Below are positions 24,986 to 32,551 of a stretch of DNA of 64,000 nucleotides, piece by piece. Made by a program: the position numbers and the translations under genes. Numbering within the stretch: the first letter of the stretch is position 1; each line of letters starts with the position of its first letter. Source of the stretch: Salarchaeum japonicum_A (GTDB lineage Archaea; Halobacteriota; Halobacteria; Halobacteriales; Halobacteriaceae); contig NZ_JBNAMV010000001.1 of assembly GCF_049705945.1 (NCBI RefSeq), positions 1 to 64,000 on the forward strand, given 5' to 3'. The notes below the pieces were generated by a model, which saw only the letters and a list, made by a program, of their open reading frames with translations, did no database searches and was not told where the DNA came from.

Positions 24986-25741
24986 TCAGACGAGGAGAAG
25001 GAACGCGCTGAGGGTGAAGCCAACGAGGGCGATGACGAGGCCGCCGAGGGAAGTGCGCGCCATTCGGAAGACCGTCGCGCGTGGCGAGCGGTCCGAGACG
25101 ACGAGCGGGGAGAGCGCGGTGCCGTCGTCCGTGGTGCGGCCGACGACGGTGACCGTGTCGCCGGGCTCGATGCGCTGTTCGGTGTAGCGCCGCGTACCGA
25201 TGGAGAGCGCGCGGAAGAGTGGCCGAATGAAGCGGGGCGGCGTCTGCCACCACGACGAACTCGATAGCGTGTCGTGGTCGCGTTCGAACGACCGGATGGA
25301 GTCGGGCGGTGTGTCGTTCGGGCCGACGGTCGCGACGGTCGTCGTGGCCGCGGTAACAGTTCGGGTGGCTTCGTCGATGGAGACGGTCGCGATGGATGTC
25401 GTGAGGTCGAACGGAACGGCCGCGGTGGCCTCGTGAACGGTGACAGACCAGGGGAGGACGTAGAGAAAGCTGAGGCGTCGTTCCTCGACCTGGTAGCGAA
25501 GGGCGACGCAGTCAGTAGCGCTGAACGGCGCGACGAGCGGGTCGTCGGGCGGTTCGACGGTGCCGGTGAGGCGGACGAGCGCGTTCGAGTCCACGTCGGC
25601 GAGCGACTCGGTCGTGGGGGTGCGAACGACCGCCGACGCGCGCCAGACGTACCGGGCGCTGGCCGCGAGAACAATCGTGGAGACGAGAAGGAGAAACGCG
25701 CCGAACAGTGTCGACACGGAGATATCCAGAGAGAACGGCAT
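24986..25741 (-). CDS. GIDE-like membrane protein
   Basis: 251 residues from the ATG at 25741 (MPFSLDISVSTLFGAFLLLV). A membrane helix at residues 8-28 is followed by a long soluble part with LVRLTGTVEPPDDPLVAPFS and CVALRYQVEERR, then a C-terminal membrane helix (SLGGLVIALVGFTLSAFLLL). The order helix, GIDE-type domain, helix is that of the bacterial/archaeal relatives of the MULAN (E3 ligase) membrane part; no RING finger is present. Function in archaea unknown. Family call is from pattern only, so moderate. Confidence 0.65.
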   Translation of the reverse strand: MPFSLDISVSTLFGAFLLLVSTIVLAASARYVWRASAVVRTPTTESLADVDSNALVRLTGTVEPPDDPLVAPFSATDCVALRYQVEERRLSFLYVLPWSVTVHEATAAVPFDLTTSIATVSIDEATRTVTAATTTVATVGPNDTPPDSIRSFERDHDTLSSSSWWQTPPRFIRPLFRALSIGTRRYTEQRIEPGDTVTVVGRTTDDGTALSPLVVSDRSPRATVFRMARTSLGGLVIALVGFTLSAFLLLV

Positions 25742-25785
25742 AGTCGAGAGCACGTGGACTAGTAGTATGTGGCTGTCGGGGAGTT

Positions 25786-26946
25786 TCAGACCGAGAAACT
25801 CTGCGGAACCATGAGGGGCGTGGTCTGTGTAGGAGTCGGTGGCGCTGCGTCCGCCGGCGCCCCCGCTGACGTTTCTTCTCCATCGATGAGGGAAGCGGCG
25901 ACTGAGAGGAGGAAGTCGCGGCCCTCGCCTGTGAGCGTGTACGTCGCTGACTCGGTCTGCCACCGCACCAGCTGGCGGTCATCGGTCTCGGTGTACCGAA
26001 CGGTCGTGCCGTTCACCGTCACCGCCTCGCCGTCAAGCTGATGGTCGGCGGCGGGAACGCGTTTCGTGACGAGGAGGCTGGTGTTGTTCGGTTTGGCGTA
26101 CGTGAGCGTGATGGTCGTCTGATTGTCGTACCCGATGAGCATGCCGTCTTCGAACCGATAGGGCGCGGGAACGTCCGGTTCGGGGAGCGAGACGGTCGTG
26201 TTCGTTCGGAGTTCGGTGATGTTGTCGGTGGTGACGATGCGGTTCGTGGTGACCGTGGCGGAGTCGGGGATGTTCGGGTCGAACCGGTCGGCCGCGAACT
26301 CGGGGTCGAGCGTGACGTCCGTCACCTCGATAGTGACGCGTGACGTGGTGTTGTTGGTCGCGTACGTCATTCGGGCTTTCACCGGAATCTGTCGGTCTCG
26401 GTCCACCCAGACGCGCGTCGTCCGGTTCGCCGTCTCGGCCTGTGTGACGAACTGGTAGGGGCCGCCGCCAGCGCCGATCCGGACCGACGCGTTCTCGCCT
26501 TCGACCGCGTACTCGACCGCGAACCCGTCGTTGGCGTCGGTTTCGCCCTCGTAGGTCGTGTTCCCGTCGAGCAGGTTGCCCATCCACTCGAAGAGGTCTG
26601 CCGGCGTCGTGCCGTACGTCACGGTCGCGCGATTCGTGCGCGGAACGTACTGGACCGTCGCGGACTCGTTCGTGACGATGCGCATCCCGGCGATGTCGGC
26701 TGGCTGGCGGTACGTCGCGTTCGTCCGGCCGCCGCTGTGCGCGACTCGGTACGTGACGTTTCGGTCGAACGTGCCGTTCAGCGTGACGTGGACGGTCGCC
26801 GCGTACGCGTCCAAGGCGTCGGCCTTGGCTATCGCGGCCTCCTTCACCTCGGCGGCACTCGGCTGTCCGTCGTCCGGCAGCGCGGCACACCCCGCGCTCA
26901 CGGAGAGGACGGCGAGACACAGGAGGACCAACAAGCGGGAACGCAT
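25786..26946 (-). CDS. lipoprotein with LolA-like (outer-membrane lipoprotein sorting-type) fold
   Basis: 386 residues from the ATG at 26946. A Sec signal peptide (RLLVLLCLAVLSVSAGC) ends in a lipobox Cys at about residue 20. The body is rich in Thr, Asn and beta-strand pattern with Asn-x-Thr sites that could be N-glycosylated, and the sequence KEAAIAKADALDAYAATVHV resembles the start of LolA/LppX-like domains common in haloarchaeal surface lipoproteins. A C-terminal part with TETDDRQLVRWQTESATYTL could be a winged-helix-like addition. The very end is a Pro/Thr-rich tail. Surface-anchored, ligand unknown. Confidence 0.7.
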   Translation of the reverse strand: MRSRLLVLLCLAVLSVSAGCAALPDDGQPSAAEVKEAAIAKADALDAYAATVHVTLNGTFDRNVTYRVAHSGGRTNATYRQPADIAGMRIVTNESATVQYVPRTNRATVTYGTTPADLFEWMGNLLDGNTTYEGETDANDGFAVEYAVEGENASVRIGAGGGPYQFVTQAETANRTTRVWVDRDRQIPVKARMTYATNNTTSRVTIEVTDVTLDPEFAADRFDPNIPDSATVTTNRIVTTDNITELRTNTTVSLPEPDVPAPYRFEDGMLIGYDNQTTITLTYAKPNNTSLLVTKRVPAADHQLDGEAVTVNGTTVRYTETDDRQLVRWQTESATYTLTGEGRDFLLSVAASLIDGEETSAGAPADAAPPTPTQTTPLMVPQSFSV

Positions 26947-27139
26947 GACGACCGGTACGTCCGACGGCGTCGCCGTAAACCCCTCGGTGTCGTCGTCCGC
27001 CAGCGGCTGTTTCAGAGCGCGAAACTCCGCACTATCGGTTAAGATGGAGGCTCGACACGGTTCAGACGATGCCGCCCTCCACGGACATCGCCTCCGATAG
27101 CGACGCTCCAACCGGACGCGCAGACCGCGCTCGCCCGCG

Positions 27140-28429
27140 GTGGTGGTCGTAGTGGCCACCGGCCAGCGCTCGCGACGCGCCGTCCGCACCGTCCTCGCGT
27201 TCGGCGTGCTCGTCGGGAGTCTCGTCCCGGCCTACTTCTGGTTGCTCGCGGACACCACACCGTTAGCGTGGGACTTCCGCGCGTACCACCACGCAGCGAC
27301 TCTCGCGCTCGACAGCCGGCCGTTCGTCGGCGTGTCCCCGCCCGTCGGTGGCGGCGAATGGGTGTATCCGCCAGTCACCGTCGTCGCGTTCTACGCGTAC
27401 ACGTTCGTGTCGTGGAGTACGGCGTACCTCGCGCACGCGGCCGTGAGCGTCATCGCCGGACTCGCGTGTGCACGTCTCGTGCTCGACGACCTCCGGGAGC
27501 GCGGCGTTCCGATTCAGCGGACCGACAGCGTGCTCGTCTACGCGTTCTTCACGCTCAGCACGTACCCGATGGTCGTACTCGGCCAGGGCCAGCTCGGACT
27601 GTTCATCCTTCTCGCCCTCCTCGGCGTGTACCGAGCGCTCCGCGCAGATCGACAGCGGACGGCCGGCGGATTGCTCGCACTGGCGTCCGCGTTCAAGCTC
27701 TTCCCACTGTTCGTCCTCGTCTGGTTCGCCCGGCGTCGCGCGTGGCGGGCGGTCGCGTGGTGCGTCGGCACCCTCAGCGCTCTGTCCGCGGCGGGCGTCG
27801 CGCTGTTCGGCTGGTCGCTCCACCGAGAGTACGTTCAGTTCATCGTGTTCGAGCGGAGTCGCGTCGACGAACTCGCCGCGGGAATGAGCCCGAACGTCTC
27901 GGCGCTCACGCTCCAGCGACCGCTCGCAGCGCTCCTCCCCGACGCAGAGCCGGTCGTGTACACCGTGCTCGCCGTCGTCCTCCTGCTTCCCGTGCTCGGC
28001 GTGTTGTACACGCAGGTCGGAACCGGACGCGACCGGGCCGTCGCGTACCTCGGGACGCTCGTTGTGATGTTGCTCGTCTCCCCCGCGTCCAACGTCCACC
28101 ACGTCCTCTACGTCTACGTACCGCTCGTCGCGCTCCTCTACACGGTCCACGACCCGGTCGTGCGCGCGTGCTTCCTGACGGGAACGGCGCTCGTCCTCGC
28201 GCCGGTACAGCCCGCGATACTCGCGGACGTATTCGGCGCGCTCGGCGCGCCCGCATCGCTCACCGCGGCCGTGGTGACGGCGAGTCACGCCGTGCTGTCC
28301 GTCGGGTCGCTCGCGCTCTACGGACTCCTCGTGATTCTCGGGGGCTGTGTCGTGCACGCGGCGCGCGCCGCGGCGGTCGGCGAACCGGCGACGACGCCGA
28401 GTGACCGGCGTGTCGCGGAACAGGACTAA
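27140..28429 (+). CDS. GT87-like (DUF2029) membrane glycosyltransferase
   Basis: 429 residues with about 10-12 hydrophobic segments. The acidic pair WDFRAYHHAA after the first membrane helix and GGEWVYPPVTVVAF are the GT87/DUF2029 signatures; the family uses polyprenyl-phosphate mannose-type donors to glycosylate cell-surface lipids or proteins. Start at GTG 27140 is uncertain: several in-frame GTG codons lie within the first six codons, and no ATG is available. The gene converges with the small membrane protein at 28426 (4-base overlap). Acceptor unknown. Confidence 0.8.
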   Translation: MVVVVATGQRSRRAVRTVLAFGVLVGSLVPAYFWLLADTTPLAWDFRAYHHAATLALDSRPFVGVSPPVGGGEWVYPPVTVVAFYAYTFVSWSTAYLAHAAVSVIAGLACARLVLDDLRERGVPIQRTDSVLVYAFFTLSTYPMVVLGQGQLGLFILLALLGVYRALRADRQRTAGGLLALASAFKLFPLFVLVWFARRRAWRAVAWCVGTLSALSAAGVALFGWSLHREYVQFIVFERSRVDELAAGMSPNVSALTLQRPLAALLPDAEPVVYTVLAVVLLLPVLGVLYTQVGTGRDRAVAYLGTLVVMLLVSPASNVHHVLYVYVPLVALLYTVHDPVVRACFLTGTALVLAPVQPAILADVFGALGAPASLTAAVVTASHAVLSVGSLALYGLLVILGGCVVHAARAAAVGEPATTPSDRRVAEQD

Positions 28430-28710
28430 CGCATCAGCGCGTAGAGGATGACGAGCACGGCGATGCTGTCCGCGCCCTGCCGGAGAATCGCGCTCTGGAG
28501 CGGCGAGAGAACCGTCGCGGCCTCGAAGACGTATTCTAGGAGGAACGGTGTGAGGACGAGGACGAGCGTGCCGGTGGCGACAGCGAGCATCGCGGTGCTG
28601 TCGTTGCGCCGATATCCACGATAGGCCTGAACGCTGACGAGGCCGCCGACGCAGACGAGAAACGCGTCGAGAACGACCGTCCAGACCGCAATGGTCGCGA
28701 GTCCACTCAT
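28426..28710 (-). CDS. three-span membrane protein of the winged-helix-linked haloarchaeal family, copy A
   Basis: 94 residues with three hydrophobic helices (about residues 5-25, 38-60, 72-92). The loop VQAYRGYRRNDSTAMLAVAT matches the loop RIGRGYRRTGSRHLLALGVG of the neighbour at 28744 and YLRRRQRSYLLVVLAFA of the protein at 43852, so these three are paralogues. The family usually stands next to a winged-helix gene. Last gene of the row 29396-28426. Function unknown; a membrane sensor or regulator of the adjacent transcription factor is one idea. Confidence 0.72.
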   Translation of the reverse strand: MSGLATIAVWTVVLDAFLVCVGGLVSVQAYRGYRRNDSTAMLAVATGTLVLVLTPFLLEYVFEAATVLSPLQSAILRQGADSIAVLVILYALMR

Positions 28711-28743
28711 CGAATCTCACCCGCGATCGCGCGTGTCGGTCGG

Positions 28744-29061
28744 TTACGTGTCATAGATGGCGTACAGGATGACGGAAAATCCGAGGAGCTGTGCGCTCGA
28801 CCCGACGAGCCCCACTGCCTCGCTGGAAAGGGTAGTGGCTGTCGAGAGCGAGAGGTTCAGGAGTTTCGGAACGGGGACGACGAACAGGAACCCCACGCCG
28901 AGTGCGAGCAGGTGCCGGCTGCCAGTGCGCCGGTAGCCGCGGCCGATGCGAACGACGAGCACGCCGCCGAGCAGCGTTGCGAGGCCGACGCTGAGGAACA
29001 ACCCAAAGACGAGGAGGGGTGTGCCGCCGCTCGTCGTTATCGAGACACCGCCAACGTTCAT
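28744..29061 (-). CDS. three-span membrane protein of the winged-helix-linked haloarchaeal family, copy B
   Basis: 105 residues with three hydrophobic helices; paralogue of the proteins at 28426-28710 and 43852-44136 (shared Arg-rich first loop RIGRGYRRTGS and closing FSVILYAIYD versus AVLVILYALM). Its ATG overlaps the stop of the winged-helix gene (ATGA), so they are translationally coupled. 33 bases separate it from copy A downstream. Function unknown. Confidence 0.75.
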   Translation of the reverse strand: MNVGGVSITTSGGTPLLVFGLFLSVGLATLLGGVLVVRIGRGYRRTGSRHLLALGVGFLFVVPVPKLLNLSLSTATTLSSEAVGLVGSSAQLLGFSVILYAIYDT

Positions 29062-29396
29062 CGGAGTTCCTCGAAGAGGTGTGTGAACTGGTCAGCGGGA
29101 TCATCGCGGACGAACACGTCCACGGCGAGGTCGCCGGATTCGAGTTCGACGACCGCGCGCTCGAAGGTTGCCGTGTAGACGGCGTGGTGGTTGCCGTCGG
29201 ACGCGATTCGCTGGCGTTCGACGATCAAGTCCTGTTCCTGGAGGCGGTCGAGGCGGCGGTAGATGGTCGGCGGGGACGCGTCGCAGCGTTCGGTCAACGC
29301 TTTCGCGGAGAGCGGTTCGACGCTGGTCTCCTTCAGGATTTCGCGGGCGTACTCGTCGTCGAGCAGGGACAGTACGACGCGTTCGTCCTCACACAT
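29058..29396 (-). CDS. winged-helix transcriptional regulator
   Basis: 112 residues from the ATG at 29396. An ArsR/MarR-like winged helix spans most of the protein: VVLSLLDDEYAREILKETSV, the recognition region CDASPPTIYRRLDRLQEQDL, and a wing around DGNHHAVYTATF. The C-terminus (VRDDPADQFTHLFEELR) may dimerise. First gene of a three-gene operon with two membrane proteins. Targets are unknown; autoregulation is likely in such modules. Confidence 0.82.
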   Translation of the reverse strand: MCEDERVVLSLLDDEYAREILKETSVEPLSAKALTERCDASPPTIYRRLDRLQEQDLIVERQRIASDGNHHAVYTATFERAVVELESGDLAVDVFVRDDPADQFTHLFEELR

Positions 29397-29611
29397 GACG
29401 CGTCACCGGTGCGGCCGACCGACGCAGCGCGTTCTGGGAGCGACCCCTCAGCGTTGGGGCTGCGGTGACGCCGGGTGCACACCCCGAACCGGCAGCCGAC
29501 GCCGGTCCCCAGTCGTCAACGCTCATACACGCCATGGCACAGTATCGCGTATGATTCTTTGCATCTCCACGCGACATGTGTGAGGTCACGCGACTGAAGA
29601 AGAACGCGGGG

Positions 29612-29713
29612 TTAGTCGTGGAGGGCGTCGAGGAGATCTTCGTCCTCCTCGATAAGCCGGTCAATCTGCGCTTCGTGCTCTTCGAGGTCGTTTTCCCGCG
29701 ATTCCATACTCAT
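29612..29713 (-). CDS. possible 33-residue acidic protein
   Basis: ATG at 29713 (second ATG at 29707) to TAA at 29612, reading MSMESRENDLEEHEAQIDRL then a short acidic helix ending LLDALHD. The composition is haloarchaeal (very acidic, helical, could be a small coiled coil). GGATAAAC on the minus strand at 29746-29753 is a fair TATA box 33-40 bases upstream. No family recognised. It is too short for codon statistics, so it is only a candidate. Confidence 0.4.
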   Translation of the reverse strand: MSMESRENDLEEHEAQIDRLIEEDEDLLDALHD

Positions 29714-29815
29714 GACGAGTGACTATTGGGCGAGGATGCTTGAGCGTTTATCCCTCGTCCGAGCGGACCATCAGAATTGCCTGAAACAGGGAATATGGGT
29801 GGTGAGCGGCGAACC

Positions 29816-29837
29816 CCACACCACCGCGTCCGCTGTT
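29816..29837 (+). repeat. ORB-like repeat 1
   Basis: CCACACCACCGCGTCCGCTGTT. Member of the TGTT-ended subgroup (repeats 1, 2, 4, 5, 8 and both remote copies end in GTT). Confidence 0.75.
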
Positions 29838-29884
29838 CCACCGAACAGTAGACCTACCGAGCGCGAACGGTCCAGGGGTGACAG

Positions 29885-29906
29885 CGACCCCACCGTGTCC
29901 GCGGTT
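29885..29906 (+). repeat. ORB-like repeat 2
   Basis: CGACCCCACCGTGTCCGCGGTT, 69 bases after repeat 1. Confidence 0.75.
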
Positions 29907-29969
29907 CTCGATCCGATCGGGATGGCTACATAGAGAGAATTCGCCTTATCAGATCGCCGGGGGAAGAAT

Positions 29970-29991
29970 CCACACCACGATGTCCGTGGTA
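29970..29991 (+). repeat. ORB-like repeat 3 (diverged)
   Basis: CCACACCACGATGTCCGTGGTA. The core GTCCGC is GTCCGT here, so binding may be weaker. Confidence 0.65.
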
Positions 29992-30003
29992 AAAGAGCCA
30001 CAA

Positions 30004-30025
30004 TCACACCACCGCGTCCGCCGTT
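30004..30025 (+). repeat. ORB-like repeat 4
   Basis: TCACACCACCGCGTCCGCCGTT, 34 bases after repeat 3, the closest pair together with repeats 6-7. Confidence 0.75.
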
Positions 30026-30077
30026 TCGGTGACACGTCCTCGATAGAATACGCCTAATCGGGAGTTTGGGCGGGACG

Positions 30078-30099
30078 CGACCCCACCGTGTCCGCTGTT
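30078..30099 (+). repeat. ORB-like repeat 5
   Basis: CGACCCCACCGTGTCCGCTGTT; 20 of its 22 bases, in one uninterrupted run, are identical to the remote copy at 44970 read on the minus strand. Confidence 0.8.
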
Positions 30100-30173
30100 A
30101 CAACTCATCGTATCGGCGTGTGAGGGTCTTTCCGGCCGTATTACGTGATGATATTCTCCCTAACGAACAGGCC

Positions 30174-30195
30174 CCACTCCACCATGTCCGCAGAA
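30174..30195 (+). repeat. ORB-like repeat 6
   Basis: CCACTCCACCATGTCCGCAGAA; first of the AGAA-ended subgroup (repeats 6, 7, 10). Confidence 0.75.
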
Positions 30196-30209
30196 ACTGT
30201 GACAGCGCG

Positions 30210-30231
30210 TCACCCCACTACGTCCGCAGAA
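30210..30231 (+). repeat. ORB-like repeat 7
   Basis: TCACCCCACTACGTCCGCAGAA, 36 bases after repeat 6. Confidence 0.75.
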
Positions 30232-30322
30232 ATACTCACGTCAGGAGAGACATCACAGGGTGAATCGACTCCATCCGATAGTTCGTCGAATATCCAGTTC
30301 ATTGTCCACTGTTCCACGTCTG

Positions 30323-30344
30323 TGACCCCACCATGTCCGGAGTT
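30323..30344 (+). repeat. ORB-like repeat 8
   Basis: TGACCCCACCATGTCCGGAGTT; last repeat before the 3' end of orc1/cdc6. Core has GTCCGG. Confidence 0.7.
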
Positions 30345-30464
30345 ATCGCCGCCGAGACGTGCGTAAGGCGGAAAAATGCCGGCCGGGTGAGCTTTTCACA
30401 CAAACGTGGCAGAGACACAGTGACGGATATACCGGAAGAGAGACGGATACAAGGAAACAGGAAA

Positions 30465-31709
30465 TTAAGCCGAGTCGGTGGTGCTGATGTCGACATCTTC
30501 GAGCGCTTGGTCGACGACGGAGTCGTGGATGCCGACGAGTTCGACGGTGTCGGACATGGCGTCGAGGACTTGTTTGACGTTCATGTCGAGTGTGTACTCG
30601 CGGTAGGTGCCGCCGCGGCGGCCCTCGTTGCGTTCGGTGACGCCGACGATGCCGAGCATCGTGAGTTCGCTGAGGTGGTCGCGCATGCGGCGCGGGACGA
30701 GCGGGTCGCGTTCGGCGAGTTCGGCGAAGCGCGTGTACCGGGGGCGGATGTCGCGCGATCGTACGGGCGTGTTGTCTTCGAGTTCGTGGGTGAGGAGTGC
30801 GTAGAGGACGAGGTGGCCGTGTTCGGTGAGGCCGCGAACGCCCTCCTCGATGCGGCCGCGTTCGAGCGCGTTCCGCCCCTGGTCGACGTGGTCCTCGGTG
30901 ACTGTAGTGCCGTCTTGGTCGCGGGCGATGTCTCCGGCTTTCATTAGGAGGTCGATGGCTTGTCGCGCGTCCCCTGCGTCTTTCGCGCCGTAGGCGGCGC
31001 AGAGCGGGATGACACCATCTTCGAGAACGCCGTCGTGGAACGCGACGTCGGCGCGCTGTTGGAGAATGGCGATGAGGTCGTTCGCGTCGTAGGCGGGGAA
31101 GTGGATCTCGTTCTCGCAGAGGCTGGACTTGACTTTCGGGGAGAGGTCTTCGCGGAAGGAGAAGTCGTTGGAGATGCCGATGATGCCGACTTTGGCGTTG
31201 GAGAGTTTGTCGTTGGCGCGTGCGCGGGGAAGCTGGTAGAGGAGGCTGTCGTCCTCGATGTTGTCGATTTCGTCGAGGACGATGAGGACGGTGTCGCCGA
31301 GGGAATCGAGTTCCTCCCAGAGCATGTCGTAGACGGCGGCGAGCGGGTAGCCGGTGGTGGAGATCTGGTCGGATTCGTCGCGGAGTTCGTTGACGAGATG
31401 GGTGGCGACCTGGTAGGAGGAGGAGAGTCCGTCGCAGTTGAGGAAGTTGAGGCTGAGCGTGATGTCGTCGTACTGAGAGGCGTCCTCACGGAGATGGGAG
31501 AGGAGGTAGCGGGTGGCGGCGGTTTTGCCGACTCCGGTCTTGCCGTAGAGGAAGACGTTGTTGGGTTGTTCGCCGTTGATGATGGGTTGGAGGGCGGACT
31601 GATAGGTAGTGAGTTCGTCGTCCCGACCGACGAGCTCCTGTGGTTGGTAGTCTTCGCGGAGAGCGTCGCGGTCGGTGTAGATGTCCCGATCCCGTTCGAA
31701 CAGCGCCAT
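30465..31709 (-). CDS. cdc6: Orc1/Cdc6 replication initiator
   Basis: 414 residues from the ATG at 31709 (MALFERDRDIYTDRDALRED); the open frame extends to 31823 but that part overlaps the promoter and origin repeats. AAA+ motifs: Walker A GKTGVGKT at residues 56-63, Walker B LIVLDEID ending at residue 149, sensor-1 GIIGISND near residue 180, sensor-2 region AGDARQAIDLL near residue 240. The C-terminal winged helix (from about residue 310) has SELTMLGIVGVTERNEGRRG with the wing. It binds the surrounding repeats and loads MCM. A repeat sits directly upstream of its TATA box, so self-repression is likely. The protein belongs to the shorter Cdc6 paralogues tied to secondary origins. Confidence 0.95.
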   Translation of the reverse strand: MALFERDRDIYTDRDALREDYQPQELVGRDDELTTYQSALQPIINGEQPNNVFLYGKTGVGKTAATRYLLSHLREDASQYDDITLSLNFLNCDGLSSSYQVATHLVNELRDESDQISTTGYPLAAVYDMLWEELDSLGDTVLIVLDEIDNIEDDSLLYQLPRARANDKLSNAKVGIIGISNDFSFREDLSPKVKSSLCENEIHFPAYDANDLIAILQQRADVAFHDGVLEDGVIPLCAAYGAKDAGDARQAIDLLMKAGDIARDQDGTTVTEDHVDQGRNALERGRIEEGVRGLTEHGHLVLYALLTHELEDNTPVRSRDIRPRYTRFAELAERDPLVPRRMRDHLSELTMLGIVGVTERNEGRRGGTYREYTLDMNVKQVLDAMSDTVELVGIHDSVVDQALEDVDISTTDSA

Positions 31710-31730
31710 GGGACTGAGTGACGCGTACAG

Positions 31731-31740
31731 TATTATAAAA
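31731..31740 (-). promoter_or_regulatory. cdc6: cdc6 TATA box
   Basis: Minus strand TTTTATAATA lies 22-31 bases before the ATG at 31709, so the transcript should be leaderless or nearly so. Origin repeat 9 (31736-31757) overlaps the upstream edge, where TFB and TBP bind. Confidence 0.6.
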
Positions 31741-31757
31741 CCACCGCGTCCGCAGTG
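31736..31757 (+). repeat. ORB-like repeat 9, overlapping the cdc6 promoter
   Basis: TAAAACCACCGCGTCCGCAGTG carries the right half of the motif, and a second half-site GTCCGCAGAA follows at 31757-31766. The left part is replaced by the TATA box of cdc6. Confidence 0.7.
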
Positions 31758-31797
31758 TCCGCAGAAGCGAGTTTTATAAGGAGAGGGTGGAACACAC

Positions 31798-31819
31798 CCC
31801 CCCCACCATGTCCGCAGAA
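31798..31819 (+). repeat. ORB-like repeat 10, left border of the unwinding region
   Basis: CCCCCCCACCATGTCCGCAGAA, forward orientation, directly before the AT-rich stretch; preceded by a run of C. Confidence 0.75.
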
Positions 31820-31865
31820 ACATGGAAAACGAGTGGGGAACTACTCACCATCACGAGAATTGCCG

Positions 31866-31955
31866 TGAATTAAGGGAAAGAACTAATATGTAATACAAAA
31901 AATAGTCCATTAACTCAATTATAATCTTGTCTTGGCAGATGTTCTATGGATAACA
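31866..31955. other. AT-rich candidate DNA unwinding element
   Basis: The stretch around TAATATGTAATACAAAAAAT and CAATTATAATC is far richer in A and T than anything else nearby. It lies between a forward repeat (31798) and an inverted one (32017), as unwinding elements do in archaeal origins. No ORF. Confidence 0.65.
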
Positions 31956-31991
31956 ATCGCCGCTCTCCCGCCCGTTTTACAGCCGGCTCAC

Positions 31992-32038
31992 GACCCCACC
32001 CTTGCCGTTCTCCCAGAACGGCGGACACAGTGGGGTGA
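31992..32038. repeat. nested palindrome containing converging ORB-like repeats
   Basis: GACCCCAC at 31992-31999 faces GTGGGGT at 32030-32036, and inside them CCGTTCT (32005-32011) and AGAACGG (32015-32021) form a perfect 7-bp hairpin with a CCC loop. The left arm is a degenerate forward repeat; the right arm is reverse repeat 11. Confidence 0.6.
32017..32038 (-). repeat. ORB-like repeat 11, inverted, right border of the unwinding region
   Basis: Read on the minus strand it is TCACCCCACTGTGTCCGCCG followed by TT. It is the only inverted copy at the origin. Confidence 0.75.
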
Positions 32039-32142
32039 GGGTCTATTCCATCCTGCTTTGTCCCCGAGGGTGTCGAATCCTCTCGCTTGAAGCACTCTCC
32101 GTACTATCTTCTCACAAACAAGCCAGCCACTAACACCACCAA

Positions 32143-32164
32143 CCACTCCACCATGTCCGCAGTA
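32143..32164 (+). repeat. ORB-like repeat 12
   Basis: CCACTCCACCATGTCCGCAGTA; last copy of the origin, nearly identical to repeat 6. Confidence 0.75.
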
Positions 32165-32462
32165 AAACGCCGTTAAAACACTCATACCGTCCGATTTCTC
32201 TACTCTGCCGGCGATCGAAAGACCTCCCTATATTCTTCGCCGCTCTGTTTTCTTCGAGTCTCTGCTTGGTCGCTAACGAACTCACGGATCTCCCGGCTGC
32301 AGTCGTCTCGTCGCCACGTGCAATCCGTACAGGATTCGAAGCACGTACGAGGTATGAGACTTGCACATACGGGGCAAGTATTTACGCGCGAAACTGCTGT
32401 TTACAACACCACAGGCGGTCTCACCTCCCGCGTGGAGTGACTGACCGCACTCATAGCCGCAC
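32165..32462. other. intergenic region between origin and first histidine kinase
   Basis: No convincing gene. It contains an inverted repeat ACTTGC-9-GCAAGT at 32359-32379 followed by the AT-rich GTATTTACG, which may be the promoter and operator for the kinase and the 27-codon ORF at 32463. Confidence 0.5.
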
Positions 32463-32546
32463 ATGCTCTTCGAACTGTCTCCCCGCAACATCAGCGACAC
32501 GGATACCCTCGGCGTCGTCCGTGCTCTCGTGGAGGGCGCTCAGTGA
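32463..32546 (+). CDS. possible 27-residue upstream ORF
   Basis: ATG at 32463 to TGA at 32544-32546, reading MLFELSPRNISDTDTLGVVR then ALVEGAQ. The stop overlaps an in-frame GTG (32543) of the following kinase gene (AGTGA), which is the usual sign of translational coupling. It could be a leader peptide or the remnant C-terminus of a lost gene. No family recognised. Confidence 0.35.
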   Translation: MLFELSPRNISDTDTLGVVRALVEGAQ

Positions 32547-32551
32547 CAGAC

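Larger units (their letters stand above)
29816..32164. other. replication origin region
   Basis: The region holds an orc1/cdc6 gene (30465-31709), ten forward and one reverse copy of a 22-bp repeat, and an AT-rich stretch (31866-31955) bounded by a forward (31798) and a reverse (32017) repeat. That layout, an unwinding element between inverted origin recognition boxes next to orc1/cdc6, is the standard haloarchaeal origin. Outside the gene the DNA (29714-30464 and 31710-32462) has no convincing ORF. The repeat (consensus about YCACHCCACCRTGTCCGCWGWW) does not look like the well-known haloarchaeal main-chromosome ORB, so this is probably a distinct origin type. Confidence 0.85.

Noticed and set aside
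29389..29664. 91-residue minus-strand ORF upstream of the winged-helix gene
   Set aside because: Ser/Arg-rich, not haloarchaeal in composition, overlaps the regulator's promoter.
29816..30344. CRISPR-like array
   Set aside because: Repeats are short, imperfect and irregularly spaced (34-114 bases), and surround a cdc6 gene; they fit origin recognition boxes.
30333..31721. plus-strand ORFs over cdc6
   Set aside because: Antisense shadows; minus strand carries complete AAA+ motifs.
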